DNA from: JAYPHU01 sp038127535
Lineage (GTDB): Bacteria > Pseudomonadota > Alphaproteobacteria > Rhodospirillales > UBA2165
DNA length: 64,000 nt
NCBI GenBank assembly: GCA_038127535.1
Contig: JAYPHU010000017.1
Coordinates: 1-64,000, forward strand
Direction: 5' to 3'
A model generated the notes under the pieces. That model ran no database searches and was not told the DNA's origin. It was given only the letters and a program-made list of their open reading frames with translations. Positions 1 to 7,838 of this stretch are shown piece by piece; the first letter of the stretch is position 1, and each line of letters begins with the position of its first letter. Position numbers and translations under genes: made by a program.

Positions 1-2
1 AA

Positions 3-90
3 TGGCGGAGAGACAGGGATTCGAACCCTGGGTACGCAAGCGCACAACGGTTTTCGAGACCGCCCCGTTCGACCACTCCGGCATCTCTCC
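3..90 (-). tRNA. tRNA-Ser (anticodon CGA)
   Basis: Read on the minus strand, a GGAGAGA acceptor strand (84-90) pairs with TCTCTCC, and the 3' CCA is encoded (complement of 3-5). The anticodon loop CTCGAAA gives anticodon CGA. The T-arm reads GGGTTCGAATCCC. The extended variable arm between anticodon and T-arms is the class II form expected of tRNA-Ser. It decodes UCG serine codons. Confidence 0.95.
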
Positions 91-201
91 GCAGTCGGGG
101 ATTGCCGTTGTAGAAAATCGCACGCCGTATTGGAAGGATAAAGTGGCCGCCTTGCGGGTCCCCAGCCAGCCACCCCTCGCTTGTTTCAAAATCGGGATTG
201 C

Positions 202-229
202 TTTAGACTCGTTTTGTTTAGACTTAAAC
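202..229. promoter_or_regulatory. Possible MarR operator upstream of the MarR-CoA ligase pair
   Basis: The octamer TTTAGACT occurs at 202-209 and again at 217-224, and GTTTA-GACT-TAAAC (216-229) is a perfect 5-bp inverted repeat. The block lies about 35 bp before the MarR start in an AT-rich stretch of a GC-rich genome. MarR proteins usually bind such palindromes near their own promoter. The assignment is by position and symmetry only. Confidence 0.4.
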
Positions 230-262
230 TAATTTTCCCAAACGAGCTGAGGCCGCCCGCCC

Positions 263-775
263 ATGGACGAAACGCCCCTCAAGGACCCCGCGCCGGCCGC
301 CGATCTGGAAAGCGGCGTCGCTGATGACGACCGGATCGATCTCCGGGTCTGGCTGCGGCTGCTGACCTGCACCAACCTGATCGAACAGAAAGTCCGGCGC
401 AATCTGCGGACCGAATTCGACACCACCCTGCCGCGATTTGACGTACTAGCGCAGATCGCCCGCTCGCCGGAGGGCCAGCCCATGCGGGAACTATCCCGCC
501 GGCTGATGGTGTCCAACGGCAATATCACGCCACTAATCGACCGGCTGGTGGAGGAAGGTCTAGTGGAACGCAATCCCTCCCCCGATGATCGCCGGGTTCA
601 GCATGTCAAACTGACCCGGGCCGGCAAGGTCGCATTGGATAAGATGATTCCCCGGCACAAGTACTGGGTCTCCGCCATGATGGGCGATCTGAGCCGCGGC
701 CAGGCGGAAGAACTCTATACCCTGCTGGGCGATCTGAAGGCGTCGATCCTATCCGATGAGGAAGACGGCCGATGA
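263..775 (+). CDS. MarR family transcriptional regulator
   Basis: This 170-aa protein has a winged helix-turn-helix of the MarR type. A recognition-helix region around residues 75-95 (SNGNITPLIDRLVEEGLV) is followed by the wing motif DDRR near residue 110. The family's dimeric repressors usually respond to aromatic acids or their CoA thioesters. The stop codon overlaps the start of the following CoA ligase gene by four bases (ATGA), so the two are co-transcribed and the regulator probably controls the ligase. The first 25 residues are acidic and outside the family core. A second MarR/CoA-ligase pair lies at 39.7-41.7 kb. Confidence 0.88.
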   Translation: MDETPLKDPAPAADLESGVADDDRIDLRVWLRLLTCTNLIEQKVRRNLRTEFDTTLPRFDVLAQIARSPEGQPMRELSRRLMVSNGNITPLIDRLVEEGLVERNPSPDDRRVQHVKLTRAGKVALDKMIPRHKYWVSAMMGDLSRGQAEELYTLLGDLKASILSDEEDGR

Positions 776-2387
776 CGGATGGCAAGATTCCCGGCGGCGT
801 CCCCAGCGCCTATTCGGACACCTACGCCCGCGATCTCCTCCCCCCGGCTGACCAGCAACCGGTGTTTGACTTTTCCGGCACGCCGGAACTGGCGGCCTAT
901 GCCGATTACATCAACGTGGCTGAAGAGCTGTTGGACAAGATGGCCGGCGGCGGTTTCAAGGACCGGCCGGTGCAGTATTACGAGGCCAAGAGCTGGACCT
1001 ATGGCGAGCTGCTGAACATCACCAATCGCATCGCCAGGGTGCTGGTCGAGGACCTGGGCCTTGTCCCCGGCAACCGGGTACTGCTGCGCGCTGGCAACAC
1101 GCCCATGCTGGTGGCTTGCTGGTTCGCCGTGCTGAAGGCCGGCGGCATTTGCGTCACCACCATGCCGCTGTTGCGCGCCCGCGAACTCTCATATGTGATC
1201 GACAAGGCGGGCTGCACCATCGCGCTCTGTGATCAGACGCTGGACGAAGAGTTGGAAGAGGCCGCCGCCAATGCGCCCGATCTGAACCCGCCGCTATATT
1301 TCTCCACCATGGCCGAGGGCGGGCCCAAGGCGACTTTGGAATCCGCGGCCGACGGCAAGTCCAACAACTTCGACAATGTGAAAACCGCGGCCGATGACGT
1401 GGCGCTGATCGCGTTCACCTCGGGCACCACCGGCCAGCCCAAGGGCACAGTGCATTTCCACCGGGACGTTCTGGCGATCACCGATTGCTTCCCCCGCTAT
1501 CTGGGCAAGATCGTCCCCGATGATGTGATCAGCGGCACCCCGCCCCTGGCGTTTACGTTCGGATTGGGCGGAGTCACCCTGTTTCCCATGCGCTTCGGCG
1601 CCTCGACCCGGTTTTTCCCGGCGAGCGGGCCGGAGGCGCTGTTCGAGACCATCTCCAACTATGGCGTCACCCAGGTCTATACCGCACCGACCGCATTCCG
1701 GGCCATGGCCGGGCTGATGGACAAATATGATCTCTCGTCGTTGCGCCAGGGCATTTCGGCGGGCGAGACTTTGCCCAAAGCCACGTGGGAGGCTTTCCAT
1801 GAGGCGACCGGCATCCGGCTGATCGACGGTTTAGGTTCCACCGAACTGCTGCATATCTTTGTGTCCGCCGCGCCAGAAAACATGCGCGCCGGCTATACCG
1901 GCAAGGCCATTCCCGGATACCGCGCTCGCGTGGTCGATGACAACGGCGACGAAGTCCCGCCTGGCAAACCGGGCCTTTTGGCCGTGCAGGGGCCGACCGG
2001 CTGCCGCTATATCGATGATCCGCGGCAGTTGAACTATGTGAAAAACGGTTGGAATTATCCGGGCGACGTCTACGAAATGAACGAGGAGGGCTACTTCCGC
2101 TATGTGGCCCGGGCCGACGATATGATCATCTCGTCAGGATATAATATTTCCGGGCCCGAGGTCGAGGGCGTGCTACTAGAGCATCCGTCCGTTGCCGAAT
2201 GCGCCGTGGTCGGTGCACCCGATCCGGACCGGACCAACATCGTCAAAGCCTATATCGTGCTGCGCGACGGGTTCGACGCCGGCGAAGAGCTCACAGGAAC
2301 CCTGCAGGATTTCGTGAAGAACGAAATCGCCCCGTACAAATATCCGCGTGCAATTGAGTATGTCCCGGAACTACCGAAGACCGCAAC
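772..2387 (+). CDS. AMP-forming acyl-CoA ligase, benzoate/2-aminobenzoate-CoA ligase type (3' end lost in gap)
   Basis: An adenylate-forming ligase that would activate a carboxylic acid to its CoA thioester via an acyl-AMP. About 538 residues are visible before the assembly gap. The P-loop-like motif FTSGTTGQPKG lies at about 215-225, the ATP-binding GLGSTE segment near 360, and YPGDVY near 429. The hinge RADDMIISSGYNISGPEVE is also present. The sequence stops at ELPKTAT, just before the GK dipeptide that would supply the C-terminal catalytic lysine, so only a few residues should be missing. Overall resemblance is to benzoate- and 2-aminobenzoate-CoA ligases; the true substrate cannot be read from sequence. 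It is translationally coupled to the MarR gene before it. Confidence 0.82.
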
Positions 2388-2487
2388 NNNNNNNNNNNNN
2401 NNNNNNNNNNNNNNNNNNNNNNNNNNNNNNNNNNNNNNNNNNNNNNNNNNNNNNNNNNNNNNNNNNNNNNNNNNNNNNNNNNNNNNN
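2388..2487. other. 100-N assembly gap (no flanking overlap)
   Basis: The run of N has the conventional length of 100. The sequences on its two sides are different, unlike the other two gaps, so real sequence is missing. It truncates the 3' ends of two convergent genes, the CoA ligase on the left and a CMD-family gene on the right. Confidence 0.95.
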
Positions 2488-2993
2488 CGCATGAAAACCT
2501 GCATGCCGTAGTGGAAGGCGATGAACGCGCCGAGCTCCATGATCTCGGCCTCGGAATAATGCTTCTTGCCTTCGTTGTAAAATTTCTCATTTACCTTCTG
2601 GGGCTCGTTATACATTAGCGCCGCGTAAGACAGCGCCCACTTCTCCGCCGCCGTAAATTTTTTGTCCTTGGCGAAGTCGCCGCAGCCGGCATCGATCCGC
2701 GCCTCGGTCAGGCCCTCATCCAGCGCCCTTTGTGAGCGCAGGTTTGAGAAGTATTTGTCTTCCGCCTGGCGGGCCAGCCGGATACGGATGATTTCCTTCA
2801 GCTTGTGGTCTACATTGCCGTCGGCGTGGGAGCGGTGCAGCGCATCAAACAGCGCCTCTGTATAGCCGGGGCAGTGGGCCAGGATTTGAAAGAACAACGG
2901 ATCCGGTACTCGGAGATCCTTGGCCATATTGACCAAGCCGCGCAGGTTGGACTGGGCCAAAGATTCCAAGGGAACGGTGGGAAGTAATGTCAT
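2488..2993 (-). CDS. Carboxymuconolactone decarboxylase (CMD) family protein, C-terminus lost in gap
   Basis: About 168 residues are visible of an all-helical CMD/AhpD-like protein. It shares layout with the gene just upstream (HKLKEIIRIRLAR versus HKLKEVIRIQLSR, and LGAFIAFHYG versus LGAFIGFNVG), so the two are tandem paralogues. Where the neighbour has Cys-Asn-Tyr-Sec, this protein has Asp-Lys-Tyr-Phe, so it lacks a thiol redox motif. It starts four bases after the neighbour's stop and is surely in the same transcript. It may form a mixed complex with the selenoprotein or act as a non-redox CMD enzyme. The last residues are hidden by the gap. Confidence 0.8.
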
Positions 2994-2997
2994 TGAG

Positions 2998-3645
2998 TTA
3001 CTCCGCCGCGTCCTTCATGGTGGCGCGCTGCATGGGTCCGTCGAGAAGCGAGCCCGGCGAGTCGCCATAGATGCGCCGGGATTCTTCCTGACTGACCAGC
3101 CGGCCGTCGGGGGAGAACATGGGATAAAACCCAAGCGTTCCGAAGAACCGGTGATAGCCCACGTTGAACCCAATAAAGGCGCCCAGCTCCACGATCTCTT
3201 CGGTCGTGTAGTGCTTGGCCAGTTCTTCGTAGAACGCTGCGTCTATTTTTTCCGGCGCGGTGTCCATCAACTCAGAATACTTAAGCGCCATCTTTTCGGC
3301 AGGCGTGAAATTGTCCGACGCTTCGTAGTTATCGATACCGTCGTCGATCAATTCTTCCGTAAGACCATCCTGCTTCGCCGAAGCAGATCTTACATTGCCT
3401 CAATAATTACAGTCGGCGGCCCTTGAGAGCTGGATGCGGATCACTTCCTTCAGCTTGTGATCCACTTTGCCGGTCTGGAACACGGTGCCCCAGGCGATGT
3501 ACATGGATTTGGATAGTTCCGGGTTGTGGCCCATCATCGCGTGGAACGCAGGGTCAGGCGCCCGGTATTTCAGGGCTTTTTGGACAAAGGGGGCCAGTTC
3601 GGATTTCTCCAGCTCCTCGATATCCAACATGGTGATATTCGGCAT
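2998..3645 (-). CDS. CMD/AhpD-like selenoprotein with CxxU motif (in-frame TGA at 3400-3402)
   Basis: Read through one in-frame TGA, this is a 215-aa CMD-family protein: CMD core, motif C79-N80-Y81-U82 followed by GNVRS, then a second helical half (TPAEKMALKYSELM, EIVELGAFIGFNVGYHRFFG). Many homologues have Cys-x-Tyr-Cys-x-Asn-Val-Arg-Ser here, so the TGA stands exactly where the second redox Cys is expected. Coding frame and family similarity continue undisturbed on both sides of the TGA. A strong hairpin follows it at once (see separate entry). AhpD-like selenoproteins are known from marine metagenomes. A CxxU pair would give a more reactive thiol/selenol site for peroxide or disulfide chemistry. 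If Sec is not inserted, an 81-aa stub results. SelA/SelB/SelC/SelD are not in this window. GAGAG lies upstream of the ATG at 3645. Confidence 0.82.
3359..3402 (-). promoter_or_regulatory. Putative bacterial SECIS element directly after the in-frame TGA
   Basis: On the minus strand, TGA (3402-3400) is followed by six bases. Then GTAAGA (3393-3388) pairs with TCTTAC (3364-3359), and CTGCTTC (3386-3380) pairs with GAAGCAG (3376-3370). The apical loop is GGC (3379-3377), and there is an asymmetric internal loop of T versus GATGG. That makes 13 perfect pairs in 35 nt. The apical loop starts 21 nt after TGA and begins with GG. Published bacterial SECIS models ask for a loop about 16-37 nt downstream with a G in its first two positions. 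Codons inside the stem (GTA, AGA, TCT, CTT) are unlike the GC-rich usage around it, as expected if RNA pairing constrains them. Confidence 0.78.
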
Positions 3646-3757
3646 GATACGCGTCTCTCACGTTGTGATCTTTTGACTGGCAACAAGTTTAGCCCGTTTC
3701 AGGGGCCGGAAAAAGAACCTACCCGCCGGTGCGTGGGCCCCAGCCCTGGGCCCAACT

Positions 3758-4627
3758 TCAGCCTTTGACGGTCTTTAAGAACCGGTCATAGAGCACGCCG
3801 CCCTTGAGGAACACCTCATCCACCACGGTGAAGTGGTTGGTGCTGTCCACGGACACGACCTCGATCTCGACACCGTTGGCCTTGCAGAGTTCGGCGAATT
3901 CCTCCGACTGGCGGTGAAATCCTTCGGGCTCATCCCCGCCGACCACAGCCAATACCGGCCCGCCGCAGACGGGTTTGCCAAGGAGTACGTTGTTGGCCTC
4001 TGCGATTGCGTCATTCAGGCGCACCTCTTCGTTGATAGAGGTCCGGATGATCGGAGACGGGTCAAACACGCCGGAGACCGGGAACGCGCCCTTGAACACG
4101 TCGGCCGGCAGCCCGTGTTTGGTCCAATCCTCACACAACATCATGCCGGTGAGATGCCCGCCGGCGGAATGGCCGGAAAGATAAATCCGGTCGGGATCGA
4201 TCTTCAGCGAGTCGGCGTTTTTGTACATGTAGATGATGGCGGTTCGGATTTCGTCGACGATATCGGTCACGGTCACTGACGGGCAGAGATCGTAGTTGAG
4301 GGAAATATGACTGATCCCCTCGCCCACCATGTCGGCGGCTATGTGACTGTAGTCCTTCTTGTCCATCATCCGCCAATAGCCGCCATGGATGAAAATCACC
4401 ACCGGCGGCGGGCTGCCCAGCGCGTCGGTCGCGGCGTGGAAGATGTCCAACGTTTCCTTCGGCCGGTCCCCATAGCGAACATCCAGATTGGCGGTGAGGC
4501 TATTCCGCGCCGCCTCAGACCGCGCCGGCAGTCCGGTCAGCAAATCCATGGCGTTCGGGATCGAAAGCCGGGGATTGAAGTGATATTCCACGGTCTCGTT
4601 ATCTTGGTCGCGCCAGTTGAAGGTCAT
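3758..4627 (-). CDS. Alpha/beta hydrolase, arylformamidase-like
   Basis: This 289-aa alpha/beta hydrolase has the oxyanion-hole motif HGGYW near residue 80, which is typical of kynurenine formamidases and related esterases. The nucleophile elbow GHSAGG lies near residue 153 and a C-terminal catalytic His is seen in TNHFTVVDE. GGGAGGG lies ahead of the ATG. It sits upstream of the CMD pair on the same strand, 112 bases away, and may share its transcript. N-formylkynurenine hydrolysis would fit with a downstream 2-aminobenzoate-CoA ligase, but the family also includes carbamate and ester hydrolases, so the substrate is open. Confidence 0.78.
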   Translation of the reverse strand: MTFNWRDQDNETVEYHFNPRLSIPNAMDLLTGLPARSEAARNSLTANLDVRYGDRPKETLDIFHAATDALGSPPPVVIFIHGGYWRMMDKKDYSHIAADMVGEGISHISLNYDLCPSVTVTDIVDEIRTAIIYMYKNADSLKIDPDRIYLSGHSAGGHLTGMMLCEDWTKHGLPADVFKGAFPVSGVFDPSPIIRTSINEEVRLNDAIAEANNVLLGKPVCGGPVLAVVGGDEPEGFHRQSEEFAELCKANGVEIEVVSVDSTNHFTVVDEVFLKGGVLYDRFLKTVKG

Positions 4628-4838
4628 GGTTTCCCTCCCTTGGGAAATTCGCGTTGTATTTCATGTCACTATAAACCCCGCTACGCGGATTAAAAGCGTG
4701 TGCTCGGTCCGATGCTCGGGTAATTTTCTACGTATTTCCCCTGGAAAAATTTCAAACCCTCCCCACATAGAGATCATACCCCTTCACCCTGGCGACGGCG
4801 TCCCAGCCCCCGGCGGCTATGAGACGAGTAAATCGACT

Positions 4839-5660
4839 GTGGATATTGCAACACCATTAGGCTTGGCTTTCGGTGTCGGCGTGGTGTCACTGGCCATCTG
4901 GACAGGTTCCGACTTCACAATATTTCTAAACCTGCCCGGATTTCTGATCGTCGTGGGTGGCACCTTTGCCGCGACCATGATCAAGTTCCCTCTGTCCGAC
5001 TTTTTCGTCTCCATGCCGATCGGGTTCAAGGCGGCTTTCACCAACGAAAAAGAAAAGCCCCGCGACTACATTAAGCAGGCCGTCCGCCTAGTGAAGAAGG
5101 CGCGCAAATCGGGCCTCATTAGTTTGGAAAAGGAAAAAATCCGCAACCCGTTATTCAAGAAAGGGGTGCAGATGTGCGCCGATGGACGGGACCTCGACTA
5201 TATCCGCAAAATTCTGACCCAGGAGATGGCGCAATCGATCCAGCGGGAAGAGGTCGGCGCCCGGGTGTTTCAGGCCATCGGCGAGGCCGCACCTGCGTTC
5301 GGCACCCTGGTCGGCCTGGTGCAGATGCTGAGCAATATGAGCGATCCCACCGCCATCGGTACGGCTATGGCGGTGGCGCTGCTGACCAAGCTCTACAGCG
5401 TGCTGCTGGCCAATTTGATTGCGCTTCCCATCGCCGACAAGCTGGAAGACAAATCCCAGCGGGAACGGGTGCTGCGCGGCCTGATCATCGAGTGTGTGTT
5501 TCAAATCCAGCAACTGCAAAATCCGACCGCCATGCGTGAAGTGTTGGAGCCCTATCTGCCGGAGAAACAACGTCAAACCGGCGGCGGCGACTCCTACACC
5601 GGCGGGCGGGAGCGCGCGGCCAAGGCCGGCGGCGCAACACCCTTGAAGAAAGCCGCTTAA
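4839..5660 (+). CDS. motA: MotA-type stator protein (proton channel subunit)
   Basis: This 273-aa membrane protein has two N-terminal TM segments (residues about 5-25 and 30-50), a cytoplasmic charged loop (about 60-150), and two C-terminal TM segments carrying the conserved proline region GEAAPAFGTLVGLVQML. This is the MotA/ExbB layout. The GTG at 4839 is chosen because residues upstream of it look non-coding and overlap the promoter side of the divergent hydrolase gene. The gene is followed four bases later by motB, once the false gap is removed. With MotB it forms a flagellar stator. No other flagellar genes are in the window. The tail is Gly/Lys-rich. Confidence 0.85.
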   Translation: MDIATPLGLAFGVGVVSLAIWTGSDFTIFLNLPGFLIVVGGTFAATMIKFPLSDFFVSMPIGFKAAFTNEKEKPRDYIKQAVRLVKKARKSGLISLEKEKIRNPLFKKGVQMCADGRDLDYIRKILTQEMAQSIQREEVGARVFQAIGEAAPAFGTLVGLVQMLSNMSDPTAIGTAMAVALLTKLYSVLLANLIALPIADKLEDKSQRERVLRGLIIECVFQIQQLQNPTAMREVLEPYLPEKQRQTGGGDSYTGGRERAAKAGGATPLKKAA

Positions 5661-5688
5661 CCTCGTGGCCGGCGGGACCAACATTCTC
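5634..5688. repeat. Left copy of exact 55-bp duplication flanking the N-gap at 5689
   Basis: These 55 bases, the end of motA and the start of motB, are repeated exactly at 5789-5843 on the other side of the gap. The most likely cause is two contigs sharing a terminal overlap of assembler k-mer length that were scaffolded without merging. It is not a biological repeat. Confidence 0.93.
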
Positions 5689-5788
5689 NNNNNNNNNNNN
5701 NNNNNNNNNNNNNNNNNNNNNNNNNNNNNNNNNNNNNNNNNNNNNNNNNNNNNNNNNNNNNNNNNNNNNNNNNNNNNNNNNNNNNNNN
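5689..5788. other. 100-N gap that is probably artificial
   Basis: The flanks carry the same 55 bases. Deleting 5689-5843 joins motA and motB cleanly with a four-base spacer, so no real sequence appears to be missing here. Confidence 0.9.
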
Positions 5789-5843
5789 GCAACACCCTTG
5801 AAGAAAGCCGCTTAACCTCGTGGCCGGCGGGACCAACATTCTC
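5789..5843. repeat. Right copy of exact 55-bp duplication
   Basis: Identical to 5634-5688. It contains the last codons and stop of motA and the first codons of motB. Only one copy should exist in the genome. Confidence 0.93.
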
Positions 5844-6578
5844 GAGCGGCCGGCCGGCGCGCCGGTCTGGCTGGTTACCTTCGCCGATCTGATGGCGCTG
5901 TTGTTCGCGCTATTCGTGCTGATCCTGTCGTTCTCCGACGTGGATAGCGACAGCTTCAAGCGCAACGCCGGCCCGATGGCCGAGGCCTTTAACCAGCCCA
6001 AACCCGACTTCACGCTCAGGCCCGACTCGCCTCAACAACCCTCCTCCCGCATTTTCCAGCCGCGGAGCTTCCTATTGGACGAACCGGTGATCCAACCCCA
6101 CGCCGATTACCGCCAGGATGTGGAGCGAGAAAAACTGGTCAATGTCATCCGGGTGTCGCTCTCAGAAGAGATCGCCGACAAACTGATTGAACTGGATATC
6201 CGTGACAGCTTTATCATCCTGCGCTTACCCTGTGAGACCCTGTTTGCCCCGGCCAGCGCCGACCACACCAGAGACGCTGTCCCCGCCTTGATGAAAGTGG
6301 CCAAAGTGCTGAGCCAAACGGCGGGCAATATTTATGTCAGCGGCCACACCGGTAATCAGCCGATCAGGACAGCGCGGTTCCGGTCCAACTGGGACCTGTC
6401 GTCGGCCCGCGCGATCACCGTGGTACACCGGCTACTGGACGACCGAGGCATCAAGAGCACCCGCGTCTCCGCCGTCGGCGTCGCCGATACGCAGCCCTTG
6501 GCCGAGACCACGGCGCCCGAAGGCCGGGCCGTTAACCGGCGGGTGGAGATCAAGGTGGAAATCCCCACCGGCAACTGA
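5820..6578 (+). CDS. motB: MotB-type flagellar stator protein
   Basis: This 252-aa protein has a short N-terminus and a single TM segment (about 15-37) containing TFADLM, whose Asp matches the proton-binding residue of MotB. A linker leads into a C-terminal OmpA-like peptidoglycan-binding domain (about 120-248; SGHTGNQPI, NWDLSSARA, NRRVEIKV). It starts at GTG. With MotA it forms the stator that couples proton flow to flagellar rotation and anchors to the wall. A second copy of the first codons before the gap (5665-5688) is an assembly duplicate. Confidence 0.88.
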   Translation: MAGGTNILERPAGAPVWLVTFADLMALLFALFVLILSFSDVDSDSFKRNAGPMAEAFNQPKPDFTLRPDSPQQPSSRIFQPRSFLLDEPVIQPHADYRQDVEREKLVNVIRVSLSEEIADKLIELDIRDSFIILRLPCETLFAPASADHTRDAVPALMKVAKVLSQTAGNIYVSGHTGNQPIRTARFRSNWDLSSARAITVVHRLLDDRGIKSTRVSAVGVADTQPLAETTAPEGRAVNRRVEIKVEIPTGN

Positions 6579-6671
6579 TCTCACTTCTTTTTGTCTGCCA
6601 TTGCGCCCTACCCTCTGATGCGGGAAAGTGCTGCTTAGCCAACTCACAGTTTACGTTAGGGAGAACCAAAC

Positions 6672-7100
6672 ATGGCAAAATCCATTGAACACTTGCATTG
6701 GCCGGACGCCCCGGACATGTGGATGCCGTACGCCCCGGCAATCAAGGTGTCCGGCGGCTCCATGATCTTTTGTGCGGGCGTCACCGCCGCGCCGGTCTAT
6801 CACCATCACCCCCACCGGCCGGAGGAGTTCGACTCCATGCCCGATAATATGGAGGGCCAAGCCCGTGTCGCGTTGGAGCAGCTCAAGAAGGGGCTCGAGG
6901 CCGCCGGCGCAACGTTCGAGGACGTGGTCTCCGCCGAACGCTTCCTCACCGATATGGAAGAACAGGACGACCTGAACAAAGTCTGGGCGGAGTTATTCGG
7001 CGAGTCCAAACCTGCAACGACCACGGTGCAGGTGGTGCGTCTGGCGACCGATCCCCGCTGCAAGATCGAGATCAACGCCATCGCCATTGTCGGCGAGTAA
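6672..7100 (+). CDS. RidA (YjgF/YER057c/UK114) family protein
   Basis: This 142-aa protein has the RidA fold signature: IFCAGVTAAP near residue 35, NMEGQARVALEQLKKGLEAAG in the middle, and the C-terminal VRLATDPRCKIEINAIAIV, which supplies the Arg that binds carboxylates. RidA proteins hydrolyse enamines/imines, and one branch contains 2-aminomuconate deaminase from aminophenol degradation. It lies just upstream of an SDR gene (11-base spacer) and near ring-cleavage genes, so a deaminase role in an amino-aromatic route is possible. AGGGAGAA precedes the ATG. The His-rich HHHPHRPEE segment near 40 is unusual. Confidence 0.85.
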   Translation: MAKSIEHLHWPDAPDMWMPYAPAIKVSGGSMIFCAGVTAAPVYHHHPHRPEEFDSMPDNMEGQARVALEQLKKGLEAAGATFEDVVSAERFLTDMEEQDDLNKVWAELFGESKPATTTVQVVRLATDPRCKIEINAIAIVGE

Positions 7101-7111
7101 GGAGACGGACC

Positions 7112-7834
7112 ATGCCCTCTGTTCTGATCACCGGCGCGAACCGCGGCCTGGGGCTCGAGTTTTGCCGTCAGTATCTGGCGGATGGTTGGGACGTGCATGC
7201 CGGCTGCCGCAATCCCGAAAGCGCTGCGGATTTAATCGCCGCCGGCGCGGAAGGGTCGGGCGCGCTGCATCTCCACCGGATGGATATCGGCGACGAGGCG
7301 CAGGTCAGCGCCGTCGCCCAGGAACTTGCAGGCACGCCGCTCGACATGTTGATCAACAACGCGGGCATCGCCGACGGCTATGGCCACGGCGTCTATGAGG
7401 GCAAGGATGATCTGAACCTACGCAATTACGATTTCGATTTCTGGGAAGAGATGATGCGCATCAACACGGTCGCACCGATCAAGGTCATCTCCGCCTTTCT
7501 CGACAATATCCGCGCGGGCGAGCATAAGAAGATCGCCAGCCTGTCCTCGGGCCTGGGCTCCATCACCAACCTCGCCTGGGCCGGCAAGTACGGCTATTGC
7601 TCCAGCAAGGCCGGGCTCAATATGGCCTGCAAGGGCGTGTCCCAATGGCTGAAGGAAGAAGGCATCGTCGTCATCGCCATCTCGCCGGGCTGGACCCGGA
7701 CGGAGATGGGCGGGCCCGACGCGGTCAATAGCGTCGAGGACTCGGTCAGCGGCATGCGCAAGGTGCTGGGTGGGCTGACGATGGCGGAGACTGGCCGGTT
7801 CTGGAACTTCGACGGCGCGGAACTGCCGTGGTAG
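7112..7834 (+). CDS. Short-chain dehydrogenase/reductase
   Basis: This 240-aa classical SDR has the cofactor motif TGANRGLG at residues 7-14, NNAG near 88, and an active-site Ser in ASLSSG. YCSSK near 165 supplies the catalytic Tyr and Lys, and SPGWTRTEMGG follows the active site. There is a strong AAGGAGA ahead of the ATG. It is co-directional with the RidA gene and convergent with the FAH-family gene, with stops only a few bases apart. The likely reaction is NAD(P)-dependent oxidoreduction of an alcohol/ketone; the substrate is unknown. Confidence 0.87.
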   Translation: MPSVLITGANRGLGLEFCRQYLADGWDVHAGCRNPESAADLIAAGAEGSGALHLHRMDIGDEAQVSAVAQELAGTPLDMLINNAGIADGYGHGVYEGKDDLNLRNYDFDFWEEMMRINTVAPIKVISAFLDNIRAGEHKKIASLSSGLGSITNLAWAGKYGYCSSKAGLNMACKGVSQWLKEEGIVVIAISPGWTRTEMGGPDAVNSVEDSVSGMRKVLGGLTMAETGRFWNFDGAELPW

Positions 7835-7838
7835 CAGG

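Noticed and set aside
2388..2487. Treating the first N-run as another k-mer overlap artefact
   Set aside because: The two flanks share no sequence, so real bases are missing here.
3400..3402. Reading the CMD gene as a simple nonsense pseudogene
   Set aside because: Both halves are intact, the TGA is at a redox Cys position, and a SECIS-like hairpin follows. Three independent signs favour selenocysteine.
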